DNA of 64,000 nt from IMG/VR virus record IMGVR_UViG_3300009130_001805, positions 1-64,000 of that record. One strand, written 5' to 3'. Source of the DNA: a virus. The translations under genes were made by a program, and so were the position numbers. A model generated the notes under the pieces. That model was not told the DNA's origin. It ran no database searches and saw nothing but the letters and a program-made list of their open reading frames with translations. This document shows, piece after piece, positions 9,069 to 17,687 of this stretch (position 1 is the stretch's first letter; each line of letters opens with the position of its first letter).

Positions 9069-9937
9069 GCGTATTCTAAAAAACTGTTGTGTTTATTTTC
9101 TCTTGCGTCAGAAACACTTTCCGATAAATAGCTAAAAAAATATTCATCTGCATTTCTCTCGTCTATCATGTCTCTGCTAACGGTAATGCTCCTATCGATT
9201 GTCTTTGTAAAATGGCCCCAGCCAGAAGGAAGGTATAACACTTCACCTTTTTTAAGAACGCCATAGTAAGGCTGGTAGCCAGAAAAATATTTTTCCTGCT
9301 CTGCTTTTAATAAATTTTTATCATTGAATTTTATATTTGGGTCAAGACCTCTATCGGACATTTCTATTGAAAAGATTTCGTCAGGTTGTATGTCACATAT
9401 TTTTTCAGACTCTTCTGGATTAAATAAAACAACTTCTTTTTTACCTTCTATTTGCATTAGGCAAGTATGTACTGCGTGGTGGTCTTGATGAAAACTACTG
9501 AGTGAATCTTCTTGGCTCATGAAAAGCCATAGATGTCTGTTTAGGTTTACGATTTTGTCTCTCCATAACTTGCTAAAATGGTCATCAAACCAATCTTCAC
9601 AAAATGAAGGCGGGATTAATATGTCTATTAAATTGGGAACGCTTTCTGATGAAAAAGATCTTACTGCCTCTTTTGTAGATTTGATGTGTGGTAGGAAGAA
9701 ATTATTTACAAAGTAAGATAGCGTGCATTCTTTTGTTTCGCCGCCATCTAAATACTTAGAGTAGCTAACTTTTTGGTCCGCAAAAAGACTCAATATTAAT
9801 TCTAAGCTCAAATTTTCACAGGGGTGCCCTTTTAAGCCATTACAAATTATTGTTGGTTTATTTCTATAAGATAGCTTAAACTCTTCTTTGCTCGGCAAGC
9901 AATTTGTTATGGTTTTAATTGGAAGCGCTCTGTTCAT
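9065..9937 (-). CDS. JmjC/cupin-8-like Fe(II)/2-oxoglutarate oxygenase
   Basis: 290 residues. The C-terminal half shows a JmjC-type core: His150-Gln-Asp152 in SSFHQDHHAVH, a strand LMQIEGKKEVVLFNPEES typical of the family, and the distal His242 in LPSGWGHFTKTI. All three metal ligands are therefore present. The family hydroxylates proteins, small molecules or occasionally nucleic acid parts; the substrate cannot be read from sequence. It overlaps the PHP gene upstream by 23 bases and the exonuclease downstream by 4, so it is embedded in the polymerase operon. No polymerase-related role is known to me for this family; association with replication is inferred from position only. Confidence 0.78.
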   Translation of the reverse strand: MNRALPIKTITNCLPSKEEFKLSYRNKPTIICNGLKGHPCENLSLELILSLFADQKVSYSKYLDGGETKECTLSYFVNNFFLPHIKSTKEAVRSFSSESVPNLIDILIPPSFCEDWFDDHFSKLWRDKIVNLNRHLWLFMSQEDSLSSFHQDHHAVHTCLMQIEGKKEVVLFNPEESEKICDIQPDEIFSIEMSDRGLDPNIKFNDKNLLKAEQEKYFSGYQPYYGVLKKGEVLYLPSGWGHFTKTIDRSITVSRDMIDERNADEYFFSYLSESVSDARENKHNSFLEYA

Positions 9938-10685
9938 ACTCTAAATAGCTTTCGAAAGAAAAATCACTACTTGCTAAATGGTCTTGTTTTGGGGTGCTTA
10001 AGGTTCTTGATGAAGAAAAGCTTCTTCCACAAATGCATTTATAGGTTTGAAACGCTTCAAAGTCCGACCTATGTTTATAGTATATGCTCTTTGTGATTTC
10101 AGTATTCTTATTGTTGGATTTACAGTATGATAAGACTGCTTGCTCAACCATATTGTCAAAAGGCAAACAATTAGATTCTATAAAAAAAGTTGGATCTAGA
10201 TCTAAAAAAGGGAATGCGCAGGCGCTCCCTAGCATGGTCAAGTTGTTAAATATAAAGGAGTCATAAAATGGTACAGCAAGCTTGAGATTTTTAGAGTCCC
10301 ACATATCTATTAAATCTTTTTCGGCAATCGAGCCTTCTGTTTCACAAAAAGCGTGCGTATAAATTTTATTTAAAAGGGCGCAGCCTTCTGAGTTTTTCGC
10401 AAAAACTATTACTTTGTGTTCTGTGTTAAAGTCTTCGCCAATAAGATCTTTGTTAAAGCAAGATAATCTTAGTCCAAAGATTAGATCTTTGTTTATTGAT
10501 TCGCAAGATTTTACCGCCTCCATAAAACCGGTAAGCGAATCTTCTACTAATATAACTTTTGGGAGATTGTACTCTTCCGCTATATCAAATATGCTATCTG
10601 AGCCCTTTGGGGATTTATTTGAAGAGCTGTCTAGCGTAAGGATTGATTTTCCTATGGAGTAGTGAGATTTAAAAAGCGGTAGCAT
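9915..10685 (-). CDS. PHP domain of split DNA polymerase III alpha
   Basis: About 256 residues from ATG 10685 (MLPLFKSHYSIGKS). It aligns with the DnaE N-terminal PHP region: the opening HLHSxYS block becomes LFKSHYS; FGLRL matches the GxEI/GLEL strand; VIVFAKNSEGCALLNKIYTHAF matches the LLAKNxxGYxNLCRL segment; and the end (DFEAFQTYKCI...FESYLEYE) corresponds to the C-terminal edge of the PHP module. Both metal-binding histidines of the first motif are missing, so the domain is probably structural only. The frame remains open to 10703, but the first six codons overlap a promoter whose expected start site is at about 10687, favouring MLPLF. It heads the PHP, oxygenase, exonuclease, polymerase, ClpC operon. 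Confidence 0.75.
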   Translation of the reverse strand: MLPLFKSHYSIGKSILTLDSSSNKSPKGSDSIFDIAEEYNLPKVILVEDSLTGFMEAVKSCESINKDLIFGLRLSCFNKDLIGEDFNTEHKVIVFAKNSEGCALLNKIYTHAFCETEGSIAEKDLIDMWDSKNLKLAVPFYDSFIFNNLTMLGSACAFPFLDLDPTFFIESNCLPFDNMVEQAVLSYCKSNNKNTEITKSIYYKHRSDFEAFQTYKCICGRSFSSSRTLSTPKQDHLASSDFSFESYLEYEQSASN

Positions 10686-10693
10686 TACAGAAT

Positions 10694-10722
10694 ATACTAC
10701 CATAAAAATGGTTTGTTGTCAA
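10694..10722 (-). promoter_or_regulatory. Sigma70-type early promoter of the polymerase operon
   Basis: TTGACA (10722-10717), 17-base spacer, TAGTAT (10699-10694). ATG 10685 begins after 8 bases, so the mRNA would carry almost no leader. Confidence 0.65.
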
Positions 10723-10725
10723 GCT

Positions 10726-11718
10726 TTACCGCTTCATTTCTATAAATTTTTGAGGCGTGCCACCTCTTGATATATAATCTTCTAACTCCGATAAGAATTG
10801 ATCTAAAATTAGACGGTCTTTCTTTGCAGGAGTAATTTCTCTATACTTTCTTATTGATGCTCCTGCAGCCAGTAAAAGTATGACCGCAAGAGGGTCAAAA
10901 ACGCATACTAAAATTAGTATTAAAATTCTTATTGTCCCTGCTAGTTCTACTTTAGTGCCTGATATATCTCCAACAAGCTCTGCTATATATTTTACTGGGC
11001 CAACTTCCGCTTCAATAATCTGTTTGTTTTTCAAGAGTTCTGTGCGCTTGACATTTAACTCTGACTGCTGTGACATTAATTGCTCTATTTCGCTGGATAT
11101 CTTTGAGAGTTTCTCGTCTTGGTCTTCTGATATTCTTACTGAAAGATAGGTTTGCCTGCTTAGTATTTGCTCCCTTTCTTCCTTTTGCCTTTCTCTTTCT
11201 TGCTCTACGTTTTTGCTCCTAGAAAAACCGCCTTTATCAAAAATTTCTTTAATTCTTAAGTCTAAATCTTTTACTCTCGAGGAAAGCGCCGCCATTTCGT
11301 TTACGTTTATATCTCTAGAGGATTCAGACATTCTTATAGAATCCTCTTTTCTTTTTATATTTAAATTTAAATTATTTAATTTAGTTTCAATTAAGTTGAT
11401 CTCCGATTCTTGTTGCATTACGGAGCTGTTGTGCTCAATATGAGATTTAGAAAGGAAACCAAATATACCCATACTTGTAACCGCAATTAAAATTATAACC
11501 GCAAGGGAGAGATAATACCTCATGCCTAGATTTAAATGCTTCCAGCCTTTGTGAACTAAACAGGCACATGCCAGCTTGCCCACCTCTAAGACGCAACCCA
11601 TTATAATTATAGGAAGAAATGCCCCGGGGAACATTGTCGTGAATCCTAGTATGCTGAAATATGCAGCAACAGAAGATATGCTAAGCGCAGAAGCGAGGGC
11701 GATATAAGATAAAACCAT
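10726..11718 (-). CDS. Coiled-coil inner-membrane protein
   Basis: 330 residues with three hydrophobic segments in the first 90 residues (around LASALSISSVAAYFSILGF, FLPIIIMGCVLEVGKLACA and YYLSLAVIILIAVTSMGIFG), a highly charged coiled coil at about 95-235, and a further membrane segment at about 262-288 (ILILILVCVFDPLAVILLLA). This hairpin layout with a long cytoplasmic or periplasmic coil occurs in hypothetical proteins of large marine phages. The function is unknown; holin-related, membrane-anchoring or host-takeover roles are all possible. It lies 13 bases after the RecB-like nuclease gene. A TATAGTGTATTCAC segment precedes the ATG. Confidence 0.65.
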   Translation of the reverse strand: MVLSYIALASALSISSVAAYFSILGFTTMFPGAFLPIIIMGCVLEVGKLACACLVHKGWKHLNLGMRYYLSLAVIILIAVTSMGIFGFLSKSHIEHNSSVMQQESEINLIETKLNNLNLNIKRKEDSIRMSESSRDINVNEMAALSSRVKDLDLRIKEIFDKGGFSRSKNVEQERERQKEEREQILSRQTYLSVRISEDQDEKLSKISSEIEQLMSQQSELNVKRTELLKNKQIIEAEVGPVKYIAELVGDISGTKVELAGTIRILILILVCVFDPLAVILLLAAGASIRKYREITPAKKDRLILDQFLSELEDYISRGGTPQKFIEMKR

Positions 11719-11731
11719 AAAGGTGAATACA

Positions 11732-12799
11732 CTATAAATGTCTAGGACATCCAGCGTACTCCCTTTTTTCTATGTGCTGATTATTTTCTAGCTTAACTTC
11801 TAAATCTAATTCATTATCCGCAGAGCTAAGTATGTTTCCTGAATCGTCTACAATAACAAAATAATCTTTCGCTTTTCTAAAGGGACATATGTAAGCCATT
11901 ACCACCTCTCCGTTTTCGTCTAAAACTGGCTCTCCTCTGCTTATTTTCGGCCCATCTTTTCCGCACATCAACTTGCCACCAAATGTTCCATCTTTAGGAT
12001 AGCCTCGATTTTCTTTGTGTTGATCAAATGCATAATTACTCATGGCAATTTCTTCCGTAAAGGACTCTAAATATTCCTGAATAGAAGACAGTTGTATTTC
12101 TAGCCCTTCTAATTCTTCGTCTGTCACGGTGTCTGCGCACATATAGCCCGACCCTTTTTCATTAAAAAGATCATTGGTTTGTAAGGGGTGCCTTAGAAAT
12201 AGAAATTCCATTTCTCTTTTTAAGAATTCTGGATAAAGGTATTTCACTGCAAGAACATATATTAGGCTCTGCATGTTGTCTGTTATTTCTTTGCCTTTAT
12301 ATACTTTTTTGTTGGTTTTAAAGTCTCTTATAATTGCCTTCGATTCTTTTTTGTAAAAGAACAACTTGTCTATAAACCCCCTTATATTATAACGCTTACC
12401 TTCTTGATCTACTCTTATTTCGAAATTTTCTTCAGATATAGATTGACTAGGTTTTGAATCGGTGTCTCCAAAGAAATCATATTTTAAGCCTTTTAATGTC
12501 ATCTCATTTATTTGGCCAAGGCATCCATCGTTATTTACTGACAGTTTTTTAGCGTGATAGATAACTAGTTTTTTTATTGGCTCAGAAGACCATATGCTAT
12601 CGTTTTTAAGAATATTGTTGTAGTGTTTTTTGTGACGAGGATTTCCTAAAATTTCAAAAATTAAATGGCATATCCATCCCATGCTCGCACCATCATTAGA
12701 AGAATCTGGAAGCTTGAGGTGGTACTTACACCAGTATGTCCAAGAACAATCTTTTGCAGTTTTTATTCTGCTGGCAGAAAGAAATAAATCTTTTTTCAT
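11732..12799 (-). CDS. PD-(D/E)XK exonuclease, RecB/Cas4-like
   Basis: 355 residues. The N terminus (LSASRIKTAKDCSWTYW) is the signature start of RecB/AddB/Cas4-type nucleases. The active-site region follows at about 140-185: GFIDKLFF (motif-II-like Asp), IIRDFKTNKK (D...K) and a QSLIYVLAV helix containing the conserved Gln. One or two N-terminal cysteines (KDCSWTYWC) and three C-terminal ones (MCGKDG, YICPFR, AGCPRHL) could ligate a 4Fe-4S cluster as in AddB and Cas4, though spacing alone does not prove it. It overlaps the primase gene by 4 bases. The likely role is DNA end processing for recombination or host DNA degradation. Confidence 0.8.
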   Translation of the reverse strand: MKKDLFLSASRIKTAKDCSWTYWCKYHLKLPDSSNDGASMGWICHLIFEILGNPRHKKHYNNILKNDSIWSSEPIKKLVIYHAKKLSVNNDGCLGQINEMTLKGLKYDFFGDTDSKPSQSISEENFEIRVDQEGKRYNIRGFIDKLFFYKKESKAIIRDFKTNKKVYKGKEITDNMQSLIYVLAVKYLYPEFLKREMEFLFLRHPLQTNDLFNEKGSGYMCADTVTDEELEGLEIQLSSIQEYLESFTEEIAMSNYAFDQHKENRGYPKDGTFGGKLMCGKDGPKISRGEPVLDENGEVVMAYICPFRKAKDYFVIVDDSGNILSSADNELDLEVKLENNQHIEKREYAGCPRHL

Positions 12800-13887
12800 G
12801 AAAAAAACCTTTCTAGATCTTTATACTTTTGAATAACATCACTCTTGTTTTTGAATTTGCTTTTTAAGTTTGCTTTGAAGTATCTTAGGATATACTTTGC
12901 TTGTTCGTCTTGATCTCGATTGAGTAATCTTTCTTTCCAATCTTTAAAGTCTGAAGCGCTCATATCTCCGAAATCGTTTTTACCATTACAAGGCAAGCAT
13001 ATGACTATATCTTCATAGTTGAAGTAGTCTAATAATTTAAAATAATTTAAAATTGAGTGGTCATGACCCCTGTTATCACTAGAATTTTGATCATTATTTA
13101 GGGATATTATAATCTTATCTATATCTAGCGAGCAAAGTAAACATATTATAGAAGAAGAAATTGATAAGCCGAATGTTACTAAAACATTTTTATGCCCATT
13201 TTCATATAGGCTTAGCATATCTCCGATGCTTTCCACCAAAATGACTGAGCGTTCTTTTTGTATGGCTTCTTGCACTGGGTAATAGTCTTCTTGTGTTCGA
13301 GCATAATATGGGTATATCCACTTACTCTTCGTGCCCATATGTTTCCATTTTGCTTTTTTGTTGCCAGAGACATCTCTTCCGCTTACGCCATGAATCTTAC
13401 CATGCTTGTTGAAAATTGGAAACGTAAACCTGTTAGCCATGTCGCCTTTTGAATCTAGTCCGCAGCTAAAATTTGAAAGAGTGGCGCTTGATATACCTTT
13501 TGAGTTGTAGAACGAGTAATCTTTTTTAAGCCCATCTAAACAGCTGTCCGAGAAAATTTTCTCTACTGTTTTATTGTGTTGTGGCGACCTGCCGATAAGG
13601 CTTGATTGAGCATCATTAGATATAGAAATGTTATGAGACTTTATGAAATTGTCTATATCTTTTTTTTCAGAGGTTTCTAAGCTTAATTTTATTAACTCGT
13701 AGAAAGGAGAAAAGGTTGTGCTTTCTACGTAATCAATCCAGACCCCAGAGTCTTTGTAGATTTGTACTGCAGTCGGATTGTCTCCCCCTCTATAAGCGGC
13801 ATTGGCTTGCCAATAAGCCCCCGAATCAGAAAGATTGTAGCCTAAAGACTCTAGTGCGCCTTTAATGTTTAATGAAGAATTGTTCAT
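12796..13887 (-). CDS. dnaG: DnaG-type primase (Toprim), apparently without a zinc finger
   Basis: 363 residues. The Toprim core is visible as RSVILVESIGDMLSLYENG (catalytic Glu219) and IIISLNNDQN (Asp266), preceded by a DnaG-like N-subdomain (RFTFPIFNKHGKIHGVSGRD). The first 55 residues resemble the DnaG zinc-binding ribbon in strand layout (NPTAVQIYKDSGVWIDY) but lack the CHC2 cysteines and histidine. It makes RNA primers for the helicase encoded just upstream, with which it overlaps by 4 bases. The total length is shorter than bacterial DnaG (about 580) because the helicase-binding C-terminal domain is reduced. Confidence 0.85.
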   Translation of the reverse strand: MNNSSLNIKGALESLGYNLSDSGAYWQANAAYRGGDNPTAVQIYKDSGVWIDYVESTTFSPFYELIKLSLETSEKKDIDNFIKSHNISISNDAQSSLIGRSPQHNKTVEKIFSDSCLDGLKKDYSFYNSKGISSATLSNFSCGLDSKGDMANRFTFPIFNKHGKIHGVSGRDVSGNKKAKWKHMGTKSKWIYPYYARTQEDYYPVQEAIQKERSVILVESIGDMLSLYENGHKNVLVTFGLSISSSIICLLCSLDIDKIIISLNNDQNSSDNRGHDHSILNYFKLLDYFNYEDIVICLPCNGKNDFGDMSASDFKDWKERLLNRDQDEQAKYILRYFKANLKSKFKNKSDVIQKYKDLERFFS

Positions 13888-15419
13888 ATACCTTCTGGGA
13901 GTCCAAGATTGTCTTCTGCGCCGCCTTGCGCTGGCTCAACAGTGTCAGTCCTATCGGAATTTATAAAATCTACTAAATCCCCTTTTTCAATAACAGAAAA
14001 TCCATTAATCTCTAAGTTAATTTCATTTCTTCTTTGCCTGTTATTTGGCATTAATACTCTTTCTGTTGCTCTTGAAGCGTTTTTGCCTAAGAATCTATTT
14101 TTAAGTGGTTTTAATTTGTGTGTTCCAAAATCACTCTCCCTTTCCATTTCGTCTAGAGTTTTTTCTCTAAGAAGGAACATGTGTGAGCATTGCTGGGTAA
14201 TCATGTCTGACAATCCAACTTGGCCTGTATCATCATCTAGGTCAGCACTATTTCTGTTGCCCACTATACCCCCTCTATTTGCTTGAACGCTGGTTATCAT
14301 GGGGATTATAGGTTCTCCATGATGAAGTAGCTCTGCCTGAATAAATGTTTTATATTTTTGAATCATGGTTCCGACTTCCTGCCATTGAGAATTAGAACCT
14401 CTGCCCTCTATTGGGGATTTTATATAATCATAGCTAAAGATCATTGGGTTTCCCCTGCCAACCTCAGCATAATAAAATTTTTGGAGTAAATTAAGCTGCT
14501 CTTCAGTTGTATGGTTTGCTACATTATAATAGAAAAATTTCATTTTTTCTAGTTTTGGCCACCATCTTCTGACTGATTTTTGGACTTCTTCACTAGACAT
14601 ACCTCCATACTCTATGCTTCTCCATTTGCCTGTTTCAAAGTAATAAGGTGGTATTCCTGTTAATGCGGACATCTGTCTGAACATTAAGTCTCTTTTGCTC
14701 ATTTCCCCGTTGTCAAAATGAAGAATGGGGATATCGTTATATTGAGCTGAAACTTTTGTACAAAAATCCATGCAAAATTTTGTTTTACCAACCCCGCTTC
14801 TAGCCACTATAACGGTAATGTCTCCGGGCCTAAGTAGAGATCCGAAAAGCTCATGAAGCCTTTTGTGTGGGCCGACATAACCAATCTCACCAACAGGGTT
14901 GTTGCCTAGATCTTCTATCAAATCTTTGATGTCTTCGTATATATTCTCGGGGCCAGAATTGCCTTCTATATAAGAAATTTGGTTATTGTGCGCTTTATCT
15001 GCGACCGCTATGATCTCTTCTATACTGCAGTTTTTAAGAGATTTCATTTGCTCCGCAGTATTTAGCGAGCTATTATAGTACTGCCTTCTTACGGTAAATG
15101 TTTTTAGATCTTTAGCATACTGATCTATTAGCGATTCGTTGACTTGGCTATCATAGAGATTGCTTACAAAATCATAGGCATCCATTTTTTCATCCAAAAA
15201 ACAGATGCTCTCTTCTTCTAATTTGGCTGTTAGTGTCGTTGCATCTAGTCTTTCACCTTTTTCTATAGACTGCTTAAGATGGTAGAATATTTTTTTGAGG
15301 GAAGATGATGTAAAATCTTCATCTCCAATAAACCTTGCTAGGTCGTAATATTTGTCGGGGAACTTGAGTAGGCCAGCTAAAAGTTGACGCTCAAGTTTTG
15401 GTTTATGTATTAAAGCCAT
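13884..15419 (-). CDS. dnaB: Replicative DNA helicase, DnaB family
   Basis: 511 residues in the family order. The N-terminal helical domain begins KLERQLLAGLLKFP and runs to about residue 110. The RecA-fold motor starts near RPGDITVIVARSGVGKT, with Walker A at 206-213. DnaB motifs such as ILHFDNGEMSKRDLMFRQMSA and a Gln-containing ITSVQANRG sensor follow. It unwinds DNA at the fork and recruits the primase encoded next (ATGA overlap). A consensus promoter lies directly upstream, with 6 bases between the -10 and the ATG at 15419, so a leaderless message is expected. A short acidic tail ends the protein. Confidence 0.92.
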   Translation of the reverse strand: MALIHKPKLERQLLAGLLKFPDKYYDLARFIGDEDFTSSSLKKIFYHLKQSIEKGERLDATTLTAKLEEESICFLDEKMDAYDFVSNLYDSQVNESLIDQYAKDLKTFTVRRQYYNSSLNTAEQMKSLKNCSIEEIIAVADKAHNNQISYIEGNSGPENIYEDIKDLIEDLGNNPVGEIGYVGPHKRLHELFGSLLRPGDITVIVARSGVGKTKFCMDFCTKVSAQYNDIPILHFDNGEMSKRDLMFRQMSALTGIPPYYFETGKWRSIEYGGMSSEEVQKSVRRWWPKLEKMKFFYYNVANHTTEEQLNLLQKFYYAEVGRGNPMIFSYDYIKSPIEGRGSNSQWQEVGTMIQKYKTFIQAELLHHGEPIIPMITSVQANRGGIVGNRNSADLDDDTGQVGLSDMITQQCSHMFLLREKTLDEMERESDFGTHKLKPLKNRFLGKNASRATERVLMPNNRQRRNEINLEINGFSVIEKGDLVDFINSDRTDTVEPAQGGAEDNLGLPEGI

Positions 15420-15425
15420 AAAACA

Positions 15426-15454
15426 ATGTTATCACAGACTGACAATTTTGTCAA
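15426..15454 (-). promoter_or_regulatory. Sigma70-type early promoter of the dnaB operon
   Basis: TTGACA (15454-15449), 17-base spacer, TAACAT (15431-15426), then 6 bases to ATG 15419, placing A of ATG at +1. The -35 is part of a perfect inverted repeat, TGACA-AAAT-TGTCA, a possible operator. Confidence 0.75.
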
Positions 15455-15744
15455 TTTAAATCGTCGTCAAAGTCGGAAAGATCGTCAAAACCTGTTGATG
15501 GGCCTAGTGGTCCTCCTTCTGACTCCTCTGCTTGAATTAGATATTTTTCTAGGGCTTTCCTTAGCCCCATTTCGGTAATTTGAGTATTAAATCTAGATAA
15601 AACTAATGGTTGACCATGTTGGTCTACGCAAGCAAGAATAAAACCTCTAGAAGAATCGTCTGCCCCAGTAAACTCTATAAGTTGGTCTAAAAAGCTCCGG
15701 GGGATATTGAAGTCTTCGAATTCGTCTGGATTAATATCTGACAT
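15451..15744 (-). CDS. Small acidic protein of unknown function
   Basis: 97 residues, strongly acidic at both ends (SDINPDEFEDF...DLSDFDDDLN), with a central segment GFILACVDQHGQPLVLSRFN that reads as a beta hairpin. It is not recognised. It sits between the nuclease at 15770 and the dnaB promoter and has its own GTGTAA motif 9 bases before the ATG. The dnaB -35 overlaps its stop region. The acidity could reflect a DNA mimic or a protein-binding regulator, but nothing in the sequence establishes this. Confidence 0.55.
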   Translation of the reverse strand: MSDINPDEFEDFNIPRSFLDQLIEFTGADDSSRGFILACVDQHGQPLVLSRFNTQITEMGLRKALEKYLIQAEESEGGPLGPSTGFDDLSDFDDDLN

Positions 15745-15769
15745 TAATAGTAGTTACACTAAATAAAAT

Positions 15770-16174
15770 TTAAATTTCTAAACCTTGAGATAGAGAGGCT
15801 GCTACATCTTCGCCATACTCGCATTCAATTAATTTTATTTCATTTATTTTACAAAAGAACCTCTTGCTTTGATCTCTTTTTACTTGGTCTAAAAATTTCA
15901 TCCTACTTTTGTTGTGAAAAAATTTATGGAATTTTGAATGTTGTGGTCCATTTGCTTCTACCGCAAGGGAACGGGTATGGTTGTAAAAGTCAAACCTTAA
16001 TTTAGATCCAACTAAAGGAAATTCTTCATAAACTAAATCATTCTTCCAAATTCTTTGAAGATTTTGTTTAACCTCTGTCTGAAATTTACTTCTGCTAGGC
16101 TCATCCCATTTTATTGAATACTTGGATGCGTTTTTTACTGAAGCGCATTTGCCTGTAGTAGTTTTAAAATTCAC
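15770..16174 (-). CDS. VSR/PD-(D/E)XK-type endonuclease
   Basis: 134 residues with the layout of small VSR-like nucleases: LRFDFYNHTRSLAVEANGPQ gives the active-site Asp and a Glu on the next strand, followed by QVKRDQSKRFFCKINEIKLIECEY, the family's Arg/Asp-rich helix and final strand. In phages such proteins act as nicking, junction or recombination endonucleases. It overlaps the RecA-like gene by 4 bases, so a role in recombination-dependent replication or repair is likely. Substrate specificity cannot be told. Confidence 0.72.
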   Translation of the reverse strand: MNFKTTTGKCASVKNASKYSIKWDEPSRSKFQTEVKQNLQRIWKNDLVYEEFPLVGSKLRFDFYNHTRSLAVEANGPQHSKFHKFFHNKSRMKFLDQVKRDQSKRFFCKINEIKLIECEYGEDVAASLSQGLEI

Positions 16175-17298
16175 TCTTTTTCTTTTATGATAATCTCTTT
16201 AAAATAAGAGGTTAAGAAGTTTGCTAGGCCTGAGTTTTCTTCTAAAAATAAATTAAGCTTTGACTCTCCTTGGATTTTATCTGGGCAATCAAAGCCATTG
16301 TCTTTAAGGAGATTAATAAAGTCTTCGTCAAAGCTAATCCACGCGCCTTTTTGGGAGATGAACTCCCATGCGATAAGCATGTCTATTAATTCTCTTTCAA
16401 CCCAAACTGACTTTCCTCCGGTCCTGCCATACCTTACTGGATATTCTATAGTATAGTTAGTTTTTTCGTTCGGAGATTTTTTTACGGTAACCTTTACATT
16501 ATGACCTAGGATTGGATTTTTTTGAGGGTCTATTGGTTGATTAGGCAGGGATAGTATTAAATCTTTTTTAAATCTAGGCTCAAATTCCAGAATAAAATTA
16601 GCAAAGTGAAGTAGTGCATTCCCCCCTGTGGCAGTAGTTTGCCTTATTGGGGCTTTGCTGTAAGGGTCAAGTTTTATGTCTGCGCGAACTTGAGATATAA
16701 ATATTGCCATGTGGCCTCTTTTAGCTAAGGCAATGCTCATTTTTTGCATAAACTTTGCACCCAAAAGAGCGCCTCCCGCTACTTTATGCGCATCGTCAAA
16801 AGATTTATTGAGATCATCCTTCATAATTAATCCATCAATAGAATCTAAGATAAAACAATACCTTACATTTTCTGGATTATCCATTATTAGTGTGCGCATT
16901 ATGTCTAAAACAACCTCGAATATATTACTCTCAAAAATAAAACATGATCCTGAGTCCCACTCTTCATCGCTAGAACAAAAGTTTATTCCAGACCTAGTTT
17001 TCATTTCCTTGCTTAACCGACCTTCTGCGGTAATATAAAGACCTCTAGAATTGGGCTGCTTTAGGAAATTTTTCATAACCTCTAGAGATTCCGAAGATTT
17101 GCCTCCTTCATTCATGCCGACAAATCTATGTAGGCCGGGGCCGAAGCCCCCGTTGAGTTCGAAATCCATTTTTAAACTTCCGCTGGAAATTTTATAACTT
17201 ATTTCTTCTTCAAAATTATAATGGTGTTCTTTATTTTGCTTTAAAAATCCTTTGAGCACCGATTTAGTAGACTGTTCTTCTTTTAATTTTGTAGCCAT
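16171..17298 (-). CDS. recA: RecA/UvsX-like recombinase
   Basis: 375 residues. Walker A is GMNEGGKS, Walker B FILDSIDGL, and FISQVRADI corresponds to the conserved RecA/UvsX loop-L1 region; a TTATGGNALLHFANFILEF segment follows, as in phage UvsX proteins where the ATGG block precedes DNA-binding loop L2. It forms filaments on single-stranded DNA for strand exchange. It overlaps the unknown gene before it and the nuclease after it, within the operon that starts with the acyl carrier protein. The assignment to the RecA/UvsX family is firm; which of the two it is closer to was not tested. Confidence 0.88.
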   Translation of the reverse strand: MATKLKEEQSTKSVLKGFLKQNKEHHYNFEEEISYKISSGSLKMDFELNGGFGPGLHRFVGMNEGGKSSESLEVMKNFLKQPNSRGLYITAEGRLSKEMKTRSGINFCSSDEEWDSGSCFIFESNIFEVVLDIMRTLIMDNPENVRYCFILDSIDGLIMKDDLNKSFDDAHKVAGGALLGAKFMQKMSIALAKRGHMAIFISQVRADIKLDPYSKAPIRQTTATGGNALLHFANFILEFEPRFKKDLILSLPNQPIDPQKNPILGHNVKVTVKKSPNEKTNYTIEYPVRYGRTGGKSVWVERELIDMLIAWEFISQKGAWISFDEDFINLLKDNGFDCPDKIQGESKLNLFLEENSGLANFLTSYFKEIIIKEKE

Positions 17299-17687
17299 TC
17301 TCTTATGTTTTTTGGTTTCTTTATTATATCATAATCCCTACCGCTTTTTCCAATTTCTTTCGCTTCTTTTTTCTTTGGGGGCTGATAGTTGTATTCCGTA
17401 TACATTTTTTTTACCTCCTGATCCCCTTCTTGAGTAAAGAAGTGAGCCAAGCTTCTAACCTTATAGTCAAATTCTATTTTGCTCCAAAATTTTTGATTAG
17501 GATACTTCTTGACTAAGTTAACAAGCATTCCCGCTTCTTTCTTCATTTCAGTGGGGTTTTTCTCCTTGGGGTTTAGTAGGAGAGAGTACAAAACTTTTCC
17601 GACGTTAAAAGTTAACTTTTTGTTTTTGTTATTTTTTTTAGGGCAAGGAACTTCGGAAAGGAATGAGAACTCATCTTGGTCACTCAT
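17283..17687 (-). CDS. Unknown basic protein in the recA operon
   Basis: 134 residues, lysine-rich, mostly predicted helix, with a FWSKIEFDYKVRSLAHFFTQ block. The start overlaps the end of the preceding 93-residue gene by 8 bases and the end overlaps recA by 16. Not recognised. The position immediately before a recombinase is where some phages keep a recombinase loader (UvsY-like) or SSB-interacting protein; that is only a hypothesis based on context and charge. Confidence 0.55.
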   Translation of the reverse strand: MSDQDEFSFLSEVPCPKKNNKNKKLTFNVGKVLYSLLLNPKEKNPTEMKKEAGMLVNLVKKYPNQKFWSKIEFDYKVRSLAHFFTQEGDQEVKKMYTEYNYQPPKKKEAKEIGKSGRDYDIIKKPKNIREWLQN

